Shown here: piece by piece, positions 1 to 10,800 of the stretch
How positions within the stretch are numbered: position 1 is the first letter of the stretch
How the letters are laid out: each line of letters opens with the position of its first letter
Assembly: GCA_947591045.1 (NCBI GenBank)
Contig: CANQCV010000009.1
Span: 1 to 51,799, forward strand
Length of the DNA stretch: 51,799 bases
Direction of reading: 5' to 3'
Source: an uncultured Clostridia bacterium
GTDB taxonomy: Bacteria; Bacillota; Clostridia; TANB77; CAG-508
Position numbers and translations under genes: made by a program
Notes under the pieces: model-generated
What the model saw: only the letters and a program-made list of their open reading frames with translations
What the model was told of the DNA's origin: nothing
The model's database searches: none

Positions 1-83
1 ATATTGCTTTTAAATATGCATTTAATCGTACAAATTGCATTTACTTTACAGAATTGCGTTTAACTTTTCACTTGACGCAAACT

Positions 84-3000
84 TTATTCTACACTTTTCA
101 AAGATTGTATCATGTCAATTTTCTTTAATGAAAAATATGTTGCAATATTTACTATAACATCAAATAATACTGTAATAAGTATTGCATAAATATAGCTTTC
201 AAAATTTACTTTATGTGCAAACATAACAATATCAAGTTCTGTAGTTTTAACAATAAACATTGCTAAAAAGTAGCCGGCAATTAAGCCTAAGCACATTCCT
301 ATAAAACTTAAAATGTTCATTTCCTTTCCAATATAGTTATATACTTCTTTATCGTAAAATCCCAATACTTTAATAGTTGCAAGTTCTCTTATTCTTTCAC
401 TAATATTAGTATTTGCTAAATTATACAAAACTACAAATGCAAGTAAGCCTGCTGCAATAATTAATATCCATACAACTAAATTCATATTATCCATTATATC
501 TTTAAAAATACCTTCTGATGCAGAGTTAAATGTTACACCTGCAAAAGTATCTTCATTTTCTAGTAATTTTCTTCCTAACTCGTCTTCGTTTACATTTTCC
601 GCAGTATTTACTAAAATTGTATTTGGACTAAACTCTTCTTTATATAATTTTTCGTATAATTTAGGTGACATATATATGTAATGTAATAGGTAATTTTCTG
701 TAATATTTTCAAGCTTTACCTCTACTTCAACATCGTCTACATTTTTGATTTTTATTTTGTCTCCAACTTTTAGATTAAGTAGTTTAGCAAGTTTTTCTGT
801 AATAACTACACCATCTTCATTTAAAGTATATTTTTCATTTTTATTTAATCTTGATTGTAAGCAAATAAAATCTGATAAACCTTGTGTATCTTCTGGCACA
901 ATTAGCTGAATATTTTGTGTGTTTTCTACACTAGTTATCTCAACTGAACCAATATTAACTGCCATAAAATTTTGTATTTCTTCCATATTGCTCAAATTAT
1001 CTTTTTCTTTTTGTAAAGTTTTTTTATCTATATTATCTTTTAATGTAATTTGAGCCTGATATTTATCTATTTTTCCGTATTGTGATGGTAACATGCCACT
1101 AATAGAATCTCTTAATCCAAATCCAGATAAAATTAAAGCAGTACATCCCATAACACCTATAATTGTCATCATAAACCTTTTTTTGTATCTAAAAATATTT
1201 CTTGCTGTTACTTTTTGTGTAAAACTCATATGTGACCAAACAAATTTAATTTTTTCTAAAAATACTCTTTTTCCTGCTTTTGGTGATTTTGGTCTCATTA
1301 GTACAGCTGGCATATACAATAACTCTTTTGCACAAGAATATATTGTAGCTCCTACTGTACACAAAGCTGCTAACCCTACACTTATAATAGTATATTCCAT
1401 ATTAAATTCTATCTTTGTTTCTGGAACAGAATACATCATACCATATATATTTGCTATAATTCTTGGTAATACATTAAACCCTATTATTAAGCCAATAACA
1501 GATCCAATTATAGTAGCAAGAAGTGCATAAATAATATATTTACTTGCAATTTGAACTTTTGTATATCCCAAAGCCTTTAATGTTCCAATTTGTACACGCT
1601 GTTCTTCTACCATTCTGCTCATAGAAGTTAAACTAATTAAAGCTGCTACCACGAAAAATAAAACAGGGAAAACTGATGCTAAATTTGCTACTCTATCTGC
1701 ATCTTGCATATAACTTGCATAACCTACATTTTGGTTTCTATCTAATATATACCATTCTGGCATTTTTATTTCTTTTAAATCTTCTTTTGCATTTTCTAAC
1801 TCTTTTTGCGCATCTTTTATTTTTTTATCAGTATCTTTTTTGGTTTGTTTTAATTTATTCTCATTTTTTGTAATTTCTTTTTCTGCATCATCTAATTCTT
1901 TTTTATAAGAATCTAAACTTGCATATGTTTTTTTCTTTTCAGATTCTAACTTACTCTTTTGATTTTCTATTTCTTTCCCTGCAATTTTAAGTTGTGATTC
2001 TGCTTCTTTTAATTCTGCTCTTGCCCCATTTATTCCATTTTCAAGTGCTACAATTTGCTCTTGCAAAGCTCCTTGTGCTTTTAAAACTTCTAAAAGTTTT
2101 ACATTTTCTTGTATTTGACTTTCTGCTATTTCCTTTGAATATTCAAATTCACTTTTTTTATATTCTAGTTCTTTTTGCGCATCTTTTAACTTTTTACTTA
2201 ATTTTGCAAATTCTTTATCCGCTTTTTTAGTATTTGCTTGTAATGTAGCCTTTCCATTTTTTATTTTTTGTTTTGCACCATTTATTTTATCTTGTGCCTT
2301 TTTTATTTCATTTTGTGCTTTTTGTTTTTCTTTATCTAGCTCTTTTTGCGCATCTTTTATTTTATCATTTGCAGTGTTATATATCTTATCATATCTTGCC
2401 TGTTTTCTTTCTTCTGATATATCCTCTATATTTTGTTTTACCTTATCTACAATATCCTCATATTCATCTTCATAGCTTTTTAGTTCTTTTGCACCTGCTA
2501 CTTGTAAATATATCTGTGTATAAATTTCTTGCGTAATAGCACTTTTAGGTACATACATATAATAATTAATTTTTCCAGAACCTAATTTTGAACTTCCTCT
2601 TTCCATTGAGATATATAAAGGAGATTGTACAACACCTACAATTTTCATTTCTTTTTGCTTTAATAAATTCTTTTCTTCTCCTGCATCATCTGTAACTTTT
2701 TCTGCATCTATTGTAATTGTATCTCCTAATTTGCACCCTGTTCGTGTTAAAAAATGTTCTTCTACCACACATTCGTCTTTTTCTTCTGCCATTTTTCCTT
2801 CTATTAGTCTAAGTTCATTTATACCTTCTGTAATTGTCTCTAACTTCATTACATTTTCTTTATCATTTACAACAACTATAACATCTTGTGAATAGCTACC
2901 AACAGCTTTTTGAACTCCTTCTACATTTTTTGTAAATGCATCAATATCTTCATCAGTTAGCCCTAATGTAGAAAGTACTTGTATGTCCATTACATTTTGA

Positions 3001-3185
3001 TTATCAAAAAAGCTATCAGCTGTAATTTTCATGTCTGGGCTTGCTACTTTTATTCCTGCAAAAAAGCCAACACCTAAAAGCACTACTAATAGAATAGACA
3101 AAAAGCGTTTAAATGTATTTTTAATTTCTTTTGCTGTATCTTTTAATAAAACATTCTTCAAGTTATTTTGCTTCCTTTCTACCAT
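84..3185 (-). CDS. ABC transporter permease, FtsX/MacB type with long coiled coil
   Basis: This is a 1033-residue membrane protein, the permease half of an ABC transporter whose ATPase gene overlaps it by 7 bp upstream. A membrane segment near residues 28-48 is followed by an extracytoplasmic domain. A Lys/Glu/Gln-rich coiled coil spans roughly residues 265-480, and two FtsX-like blocks of membrane segments lie near 510-640 and 670-1025. The coiled coil repeats the motif KDAQKEL three times, and the DNA of these copies is nearly identical. The ATG at 3185 has no clear ribosome site. A TTG at 3161, preceded by GAAAGGAAG, is a plausible alternative start. Permeases of this shape are common in Clostridia. 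The substrate is unknown; peptide or envelope-related export is an inference. I see no terminator in the remaining 83 bases to the window edge. Confidence 0.85.
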   Translation of the reverse strand: MVERKQNNLKNVLLKDTAKEIKNTFKRFLSILLVVLLGVGFFAGIKVASPDMKITADSFFDNQNVMDIQVLSTLGLTDEDIDAFTKNVEGVQKAVGSYSQDVIVVVNDKENVMKLETITEGINELRLIEGKMAEEKDECVVEEHFLTRTGCKLGDTITIDAEKVTDDAGEEKNLLKQKEMKIVGVVQSPLYISMERGSSKLGSGKINYYMYVPKSAITQEIYTQIYLQVAGAKELKSYEDEYEDIVDKVKQNIEDISEERKQARYDKIYNTANDKIKDAQKELDKEKQKAQNEIKKAQDKINGAKQKIKNGKATLQANTKKADKEFAKLSKKLKDAQKELEYKKSEFEYSKEIAESQIQENVKLLEVLKAQGALQEQIVALENGINGARAELKEAESQLKIAGKEIENQKSKLESEKKKTYASLDSYKKELDDAEKEITKNENKLKQTKKDTDKKIKDAQKELENAKEDLKEIKMPEWYILDRNQNVGYASYMQDADRVANLASVFPVLFFVVAALISLTSMSRMVEEQRVQIGTLKALGYTKVQIASKYIIYALLATIIGSVIGLIIGFNVLPRIIANIYGMMYSVPETKIEFNMEYTIISVGLAALCTVGATIYSCAKELLYMPAVLMRPKSPKAGKRVFLEKIKFVWSHMSFTQKVTARNIFRYKKRFMMTIIGVMGCTALILSGFGLRDSISGMLPSQYGKIDKYQAQITLKDNIDKKTLQKEKDNLSNMEEIQNFMAVNIGSVEITSVENTQNIQLIVPEDTQGLSDFICLQSRLNKNEKYTLNEDGVVITEKLAKLLNLKVGDKIKIKNVDDVEVEVKLENITENYLLHYIYMSPKLYEKLYKEEFSPNTILVNTAENVNEDELGRKLLENEDTFAGVTFNSASEGIFKDIMDNMNLVVWILIIAAGLLAFVVLYNLANTNISERIRELATIKVLGFYDKEVYNYIGKEMNILSFIGMCLGLIAGYFLAMFIVKTTELDIVMFAHKVNFESYIYAILITVLFDVIVNIATYFSLKKIDMIQSLKSVE

Positions 3186-3880
3186 TCAATTTGCTCTATT
3201 GATACTGGATGTTCATTTTTTACAATATCAACTGCTGTTCCATTTTTAAAATGAATAACTCTATCTGCCATAGGTGTTAAAGCAGTATTGTGTGTAATTA
3301 TAATGACTGTCATTTTTTCTTTTCGGCATGTATCTTGTAGTAACTGTAAAATCTGTTTACCTGTTTTATAATCTAATGCACCTGTTGGCTCATCACATAA
3401 AAGTATTTTTGGATTTTTAGCAATGGCTCTTGCAATAGCAACTCTTTGTTGTTCACCACCTGATAATTGTGATGGGAAATTATCCATTCTATCTTCTAGT
3501 CCTACTTTTTTCATAATTGTTTTAGGATTTAGTGGTTTTTTGCAAATTTGTGTTGCAAGCTCTACATTTTCAAGAGCTGTTAAATTTTGTACTAAATTAT
3601 AAAACTGGAATACAAAACCAATATCTTCTCTACGATATTTTACAAGCTCTTTTGGTTTCATTTTACTAATATCTTTTTTATCTATAATAATAGTACCAGA
3701 TGTTACTGTGTCCATTCCACCTAGCATATTAAGAGCTGTGGTCTTTCCTGCTCCACTTGGGCCTACAATAACAACAAGCTCACCTTTTTCTACCTCAAAA
3801 TTAGTATTATCTAATGCTTTAATTGCAACTTCTCCCATTTTATATTCTTTTATAACATCTTTAAATTCTATATAAGCCAT
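3179..3880 (-). CDS. ABC transporter ATP-binding protein (MacB/LolD-like)
   Basis: The 233-residue ATPase powers the coiled-coil permease that follows it. Walker A reads GPSGAGKTT near residue 40, the signature is [14 protein letters not shown], and Walker B is [12 protein letters not shown] with a downstream switch histidine in IITHN. The start is set at ATG 3880 because AGGAGGA lies just upstream; an ATG 15 bases earlier lies before that site. The gene begins 19 bases after the corrected dnaE stop, so it probably belongs to the dnaE transcript. Its last bases overlap the permease start, which implies translational coupling. The Q-loop residues FQFYNLVQ are typical of the MacB/LolD/BceA branch. 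Unlike the second transporter ATPase at 37326, it is intact in one frame. Confidence 0.93.
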   Translation of the reverse strand: MAYIEFKDVIKEYKMGEVAIKALDNTNFEVEKGELVVIVGPSGAGKTTALNMLGGMDTVTSGTIIIDKKDISKMKPKELVKYRREDIGFVFQFYNLVQNLTALENVELATQICKKPLNPKTIMKKVGLEDRMDNFPSQLSGGEQQRVAIARAIAKNPKILLCDEPTGALDYKTGKQILQLLQDTCRKEKMTVIIITHNTALTPMADRVIHFKNGTAVDIVKNEHPVSIEQIEW

Positions 3881-3899
3881 GGTCTTCCTCCTCATGAAT

Positions 3900-6800
3900 T
3901 TATGTCTCTTCTATTTTTAGCCTTTGCTCACCTATTAAGTCTTTAAATTCTGACAAAATGCTATCTGTAATATATATTCCTCCTGCCATATCAGTTTTTT
4001 CTCCATTTACAATTTGTAACTGAATGTTGTTCATTTCTCCGTGAGAAAAATTTAATCGCTCCTTTTAGTTTTTCTCTTTGCTTATCATCTAGCTCTGTAA
4101 TATCAAATGATAATACCTTTCTTTTTTGCACTCCAAACTCTTTTATTTGGCTTGCAACTATTTTTGTTTCTTCATCTTCTCTTACACTTAGGCGTCCTTC
4201 TACTAACACGATATTATCATTCATTAAAATATTAGAACAATTTTGGTAGCAATTTTCAAATACTATTATTTCAGTAGGTCCATATAAATCCTCGACAGTA
4301 ACAAATGCCATAATTTTATTATTTTTTGTGTATTTCTTTTTAACACTTGTAATAATTCCTGCATATTTTACTTGTTTTCCATCTTGAAGAAGTGTATTTG
4401 ATCCTTGTTCTAGCATTTGGAAAGAATCTTCTTCTGACATATCCTGTGCTACTGTTTGCTTCATTTGATAAGTATTTATATTAGTCTGTTTTTCTATCTC
4501 TAACCTTAGTCCTTCTAATGGATGCCCCGAAATATATAGTCCTAACATTTCTTTTTCCATTGATAATAATTCTTTTTCAGAATATTCTGGCATTACTTTG
4601 TAAGTATATTTCAATTCTTTTATCTCATTTTGTTCCTCTTCATTTGTACTACCTAAATCAAACATACTTACTTGTCCATCAAAATTTTTCTTTGCTCCAT
4701 CTGCAATCATATCAATAATTGATTCGTAAGATTCCATTAATGTACTTCTTGTTTGTTCAAAAGAGTCAAATGCTCCTGCTTTAATTAAACTTTCTACACA
4801 TTTTTTATTAATAGATAAGTCTTTTATTCTTTCACAAAAATCTGCAAAATCTTTAAAATCTCCGTTTTTACTTCTTTCTTCCACAATTTCGTCTACAGCC
4901 GATGTTCCTACATTTTTTATACTTCCTAAGCCAAAGCGTATTTTGCCACTATCTACTGTGAACCTTGTGTAACTTTTATTAATGTCAGGTTTTAATATTT
5001 CAATATGCAATCTTTTACATTCATCAATATATGCTGGTATTTTGTCTAAATTTCCTAAAAAACTATTTAACATTGCTGCCATAAATTCTGCTGGATAATA
5101 TGTTTTTAAATAAGCTGTTTGATATGATAAAACCGCATATGCAGCTGCATGTGATTTATTAAAAGCATATTTTGCAAACTCTGCCATCTCGTCAAATATT
5201 GTATTTGCTGACTTTTCGTCTATTCCATTTCTAACACAACCGAGGAACTATTATATTTCCATTTTCATCTGTTTGTCCATTAATAAATATTTCACGCTCT
5301 TTTGCCATAACATCTAATTTCTTTTTTCCCATGGCTCTTCTTACTAAATCGGCTCTACCCAAAGAATATCCTGCTAAATCTCTTACAATTTGCATAACTT
5401 GTTCCTGATATACCATACAACCATATGTAACATTTAAAATTGGTTTTAATGCTGGGTGAGTATATACTGCATGACTTGGGTCTTTTTTATTTGCAATATA
5501 TCTTGGAATCTGATCCATTGGACCTGGACGATATAAAGAAACACCTGCTATAATATCTTCTAAACTATCTGGCTTTAATTCTTTCATAAAGTTTGTCATT
5601 CCTTGACTTTCAAATTGGAAGATTCCCACAGAATTTCCGTCTTGCCATTGTTTATATACTTCTTTGTCATTCATTTCTTCATCAAATTTTACATCTATTC
5701 CTTGTGTTTGTTTTACTAGATTTTTAGTGTCTTGTATAACTGTTAGTGTTCTTAAACCCAAAAAGTCCATTTTTAAAAGACCTAATTCTTCTAGTGTTGT
5801 CATTATATATTGTGTTGAAATTGCTCCATCACGGAAATATAGAGGAACATATGTATCTACTGGTTCTTTCGTAATAACAATTCCACAAGCATGTGTTGAT
5901 GCCTGTCTTGGCATTCCTTCTAGTGCCATTGCAATATCTAATAATTTTTTAATTTCCGGATCACTGTCATATTTTTCTTGTAATTCTCTGTTTTGCTCCA
6001 TTGCTTTTTTTATTGTAATATGTAGTTCATTTGGTATCATTTTAGCTAGTTTATCCGCTTCTGCATAAGGTAAATCTAATGCTCTTCCTACATCTCGTAT
6101 AACCATTCTTGCAGACATTGTACCAAATGTAATAATCTGCGAAACATGGTCTTGTCCATATTTTCTACCTACATAATCTATAACTTCTTGTCTTCTTTCA
6201 TAGCAAAAGTCTACATCAAAATCAGGCATACTAATTCTTTCTGGGTTTAAAAACCTCTCAAAGATTAAACTATATTTTATTGGATCTATGTCTGTAATAC
6301 CTATCGCATATGCTACAATAGAGCCCGCACCTGAACCACGGCCTGGCCCTACTGGTATGTTATTTAATTTTGCAAAATTTATATAGTCCCATACTATTAA
6401 GAAATAGTCGACATAGCCCATTTTGTCTATAACACTTAACTCATAATCTTTTCTATCTATAATTTCCTGTGTAGGATTTTCTCCATATCTTTTTTTAATA
6501 CCATCATCTGTTAATTTTTTTAAGTAATCAAAATGTGTTTTAAAACCTTCTGGTACATCATAATTTGGTAAAATTGTATGTCCAAATTCAAATGTAACAT
6601 TACATTCTTCTGCAATTTTTACCGTATTTTCGACTGCCTCTGGAATATTTGCAAAATACTGTTTCATCTCTTCTGGAGATTTTACATATAGCTCATCTGT
6701 ATCAAAACGCATTCTATCTTCATCTGTCATTCTTTTTCCTGTTTGAATACATAATAATACTTCATGGTTATATGCATCTTCTCTTTTTAAATAATGTGCA

Positions 6801-7414
6801 TCATTTGTTGCAACAAGTGGAATATTTAACTTCCTTGATAACTCAACAAGTTTTTGATTTACTAAAACTTGCTCTTTTACTCCGTTATTTTGTACTTCTA
6901 AATAGTAGTCTTTGCCAAATAGATTTTTATACCATAAAGCAACTCTTTCTGCCTCTAACATATCTGACTTTAAAATAGCTTGATTTACTTCTCCTGCTAA
7001 GCAAGCACTACAACAGATTAAATTTTCATGGTATTTTTCTAGTATCTCTTTATCAATACGAGGTTTATAGTAAAAACCATCTATAAAACTTAATGAAACA
7101 AGTTTTGAAAGATTTTTATACCCCTCATTATTTTTTGCAAGCAAAATAAGATGGTTATATTTGCCATCAATATTAGGATCTTTATCAAACCTAGACCTTG
7201 GGGCAACATATACCTCACAGCCAATAATTGGCTTTACTCCATTTGCTAGGCATGCTTTATAAAAATCGATTGCACCAAACATAACGCCATGGTCTGTAAT
7301 TGCAATGGCGTCCATTCCAAGCTCTTTTGCTCTAACTGGCAGGTCTTTTATTCGATTTGCTCCATCTAATAGACTAAATTCACTATGTATGTGTAAGTGT
7401 ACAAAATCTCCCAT
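3900..7414 (-). CDS. dnaE: DNA polymerase III alpha subunit, DnaE1, read through two CGG +1 shifts
   Basis: This is the replicative polymerase catalytic subunit. The PHP domain opens with HLHIHSEFSLLDGA near residue 5. The palm carries PGRGSGAGSIVAYA and the catalytic PDFDVDF, followed by KMDFLGL, then HhH and OB-fold regions. No single frame encodes the whole protein. Frame is lost at 5242 and again at 4041, each time at an in-frame CGG. Skipping the C and reading GGT or GGA as Gly gives one 1170-residue protein, the usual DnaE1 length, with family sequence continuous across both joins (VPGCVRNGIDE and FFSGEMNNIQLQI). The stop then falls at 3900, next to the following ABC gene. The start ATG at 7414 follows GGAGAGAG. 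Without the shifts the protein would stop after about 727 residues, losing the end of the fingers and the OB fold. As an essential single-copy function, it argues against simple gene decay. Confidence 0.92.
4038..4041 (-). other. CGGA +1 frameshift site 2 (dnaE, Gly1125)
   Basis: The coding strand reads TTC TCA CGG AGA AAT. Skipping the C gives TCA GGA GAA ATG AAC, which opens a 46-residue DnaE C-terminal extension ending at 3900. The zero frame gives an unrelated tail that stops at 3991. Confidence 0.86.
5239..5242 (-). other. CGGT +1 frameshift site 1 (dnaE, Gly725)
   Basis: On the coding strand CCT CGG TTG TGT TAG hits a stop three codons later. CCT, skip C, GGT TGT GTT AGA continues as Pro-Gly-Cys-Val-Arg, which fits the DnaE family, and joins the second reading frame exactly. 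Confidence 0.88.
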
Positions 7415-7445
7415 ATCTCTCTCCATTTTATTATTTATTTGCCAT

Positions 7446-7474
7446 ATTATATCACAAATTACCAAATTGTTGAA
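7446..7474 (-). promoter_or_regulatory. predicted sigma-A promoter of dnaE
   Basis: The minus strand has TTCAAC, a 17-base spacer, then a perfect TATAAT, about 30 bases before the dnaE start. The -35 box is weak. Confidence 0.5.
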
Positions 7475-7482
7475 TATTTTTA

Positions 7483-7511
7483 TTGACTTATTTTTATTAT
7501 ATATATATAAT
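7483..7511 (+). promoter_or_regulatory. predicted sigma-A promoter of the small gene at 7550
   Basis: TTGACT and TATAAT are separated by 17 bases and lie about 40 bases upstream of the ATG at 7550. It is divergent from the dnaE promoter. Confidence 0.6.
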
Positions 7512-7549
7512 TTTATATAAATAAAATTATTGATTGGAAATTATTGTTT

Positions 7550-7798
7550 ATGAAAGATTTTTTTTATAATTTAAAATCATTATTACTTGCTCCTGTAAAA
7601 AACGAGAGCCAAGCAACAAATGTTATATTTATTTTGTGCTTAATTTCAATTATTTCTTTTAGCATATTTATATATCGCTTTTTTTCACAAGTACATAATA
7701 AATTAGACTCATCTATTGAGGATAATGTAAGTACTAATTTAGAAATTATGAAAAACGAACAATCAGACTATATTCAACAGCTTTTTAATAATTTATAG
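7550..7798 (+). CDS. small single-pass membrane protein, unknown
   Basis: An 82-residue protein with one hydrophobic segment at about residues 25-43 and a polar, acidic C-terminal half. I do not recognise the family. The ATG at 7550 is chosen over an in-frame TTG six bases earlier; neither has a strong ribosome site, and only GGAAATT is seen upstream. Support for a real gene comes from its own near-consensus promoter and from the tight convergent fit with addA, whose stop is 3 bases beyond this gene's stop. It might be a small envelope or regulatory protein, but nothing in the sequence says which. Confidence 0.55.
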   Translation: MKDFFYNLKSLLLAPVKNESQATNVIFILCLISIISFSIFIYRFFSQVHNKLDSSIEDNVSTNLEIMKNEQSDYIQQLFNNL

Positions 7799-7801
7799 TT
7801 T

Positions 7802-10800
7802 TTATGATAATGCATATATTTCTGCTTTGTCTACCTTTTTTTCTAGTGCTTCTTCTAGAGCTTTTTTGTATAGTTCTAATTGCACTTTATATTTTTCTTC
7901 TAATTTGTACTTTTCATTTTCACTAACATGGTCTGTTTTAAAATCAACCAATATTAATTTATCGTCTTTTGATATATAGTATAAATCTATAATTCCTTGT
8001 ACTAAAATGTTTTCTTTTTCGTTTGCATCTTCATAAATAGCTTTTGCAGGAACATTTATATAGAATGGTTTTTCTTTGCAGACTTCCTTTGCTTGTTTTA
8101 ATTCTTGCCATAATTCAGATTTTGTATAATTGTATAGTACATCTATATCTACACTTTCTTTTTCTATTTGTGTAATTATTTGTTTTTCATATAGTGTTTC
8201 AATCATTTTTTCAATATCTTCTTTTGTATAGTCTTTACTTTCGTCTAATTTTTGAACACACAAATGCATTAATGTACCTTTTTGTGCAGGTGACAAACTT
8301 TGCTTATTTTCTATAAATTTAGGCTTAAATGTTATTGATACTTTCTCTTTTACTTTTCTATCTATTAAATCTTCTATGTCGTATACTTTTGTATTTTGGT
8401 CTTCGTCTTCCATTTGTTTTAATTTTGTAACAGATGTTTTAGTTGGTATTTTAGAAGATGCAATATATGGATATTGCCATTTTAACTCACTATATATATT
8501 CTCATTCAATTCGTCTTTGGCATCTTTATAGTCTTGTTGCAAAAATTTTTTTATATCTATATCTTCTTTTTCCTCTACTTGTTCTTTTAACAGTTCGTTT
8601 TTTCTAAATTCTTTTACAGTTAATATATCCTTTACTTTATCTTTATCATTTAAGTATACAAGTTCTAGCCAATCTAAATATGATGGATACTTTTCTACTA
8701 ATCTATGCTCAATTTTTCCATATATATTTAATAGCTCTTCTTTTTCTTTCAAAGATTTTTGTAAATCTTTTGACATTCCAGTTATAACTAATTTTTCTTT
8801 TGCTCGAGTTAAGGCGACATATAGAACTCTCATTTCTTCTGAAATTGTTTCTTTTTTCATATTAATGCGTATTGCCTCTCTTGCCAAAGTATTATATTCA
8901 ACTTTTCTTTTGTCATCTATAAACTTTGGTCCAAACCCTTTATCTTGATGTAATAAGATAGGTTCATTTAAATCTTGAAGATTAAATTTCTTACCTGTTC
9001 CACATAAAAATACTACTGGAAATTCTAGTCCTTTACTCTTGTGTATACTCATGATTCTAATAACATTTTCATTTTCTCCTATTAATTTTGCAGAACCTGC
9101 ATCTCCACCACTTGATTTTACTTTATCTATAAAGTTTATAAAATTAAATAGACCTTTAAGACTAGCACTTTCATATTGTTTTGCTTTTTCAAATAAAAGT
9201 TTTAAGTTTGCTTGTCTTAAACTTCCATTTGTAAGTAGACTAACATAGTGATAAAAGCCAGTATCCATATATAGTTTCCATATAAATTCGTCTAATGGTA
9301 AATACTTTGCTTGTTTTTTCCACTTATCTAAATTTTCTATAAAATCTTCTATCTTCTTTTTTAAGTCACCGTTTACTACTAATCTTGATTTTAATAAAGC
9401 CTCATAAAAAGTACTATTTTTATCTGACAATCTAATTTGTATTAATTCATCATCATTAAAATTTCCTATACTTGACCTTAAAATTGTTACAAGTGGTATA
9501 TCTTGCATTGGATTATCAATTATTTTTAAAAGTGACATAACTATTTGTACTTCCATTGAATCTAAATATGTAGTCGAAGTGTCACTAAATACTGGTAAGC
9601 CTGCATCTAAAATTTCTTTTTCATAAATAGGTGCTAAAACTGATGTTGCTCTTAATAGCACACAAATATCTTTATATGTAATCTTTCTATAGCCTTGCTT
9701 TTTGTCAAACACAATATAGTCGCTTTGCAATAATTCTTTTATTTTTTTTGCAACAAATCTCGCCTCTAATACACTATCTTCTATTCTTTCTTCCTCTTGC
9801 TGTGTTTCTTCTTCAAAATCGTCTTCCTCTTTTAAATCAATTATATTTAATTCTAGAGTATTATCAATTTTTCCTTCTGGTTTAGGATAGTTTGCTCCAT
9901 AGTTCAAATATTCTTCTTTAGTATATTCTACATTTCCTAACTCTTTTGTCATTATATTTTCAAAGATAAAATTTGTTAGATCTAATATATTTTGTCTACT
10001 TCTAAAATTCTTAAATAACTTTATTTTTAGCCCACTTGAATCTTTGCTATATTTATTTTTTAAATCATATGTATCATATTTTTCTAAAAATAGTTCTGGT
10101 CTTGCTTGTCTAAATTTATAAATACTTTGTTTAACATCTCCAACCATAAACATATTTTTTCCATTTGAAATACTATTTAAAATATATTCTTGTACCAAGT
10201 TACTATCTTGATATTCGTCAATTGCAATTTCGGAAAACTTTTGCATATAATTTTTAGCTACTTCACTTGGAACAATTTTATTTTCTTTATTTTGAACTAA
10301 AATATTTAATGCAAAATGCTCTATATCATTAAAATCAACAATGTTTTTTTCTTTCTTTTTATCTGCAAATAAAATACTAAATTCTTGTACTAATTTTTGT
10401 AATTCCTTTAGTATTTCATACATATATTTTATATCTTGTATAGCTTCTTTTGAATTACATGGTAATGTAATTTTACCTATTTGTTTTTTTACTTTATCTA
10501 CTATATCTTTTGCCTCATTTTTTAAGCTTATCGTTACTTTTTTATCGATAGGCCATTTTTCAAACTTTGCGTCAATTGTGTTATATGCATCATCCCATGT
10601 TTTACAACTTTCATATTCATTTCTTAATTTTTGTATATCTTGTATTAATACATTACTATATTTTTCTAGTTCATTCCATTTTAATGTCTCGTCTTTTATT
10701 CTCTCTAATTGCATAATACATTCTTTTATTGTACTTTTTGCTTCTTCTAAAATAATATTTCCCCATATAGTTTTTGAAAAATCAATATCTTCTTCTATAT

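Noticed and set aside
1093..2536. Plus-strand open frames within the first permease, and similar frames antisense to addA, addB and others
   Set aside because: They are hydrophobic, low-complexity mirror images of Lys/Glu-rich genes, with no ribosome sites or family motifs.
3900..5300. dnaE split into two genes, as with a split intein or separately encoded subunits
   Set aside because: There are no intein motifs, the pieces overlap in sequence logic by single bases, and both joins are the same CGG pattern seen in four other genes.
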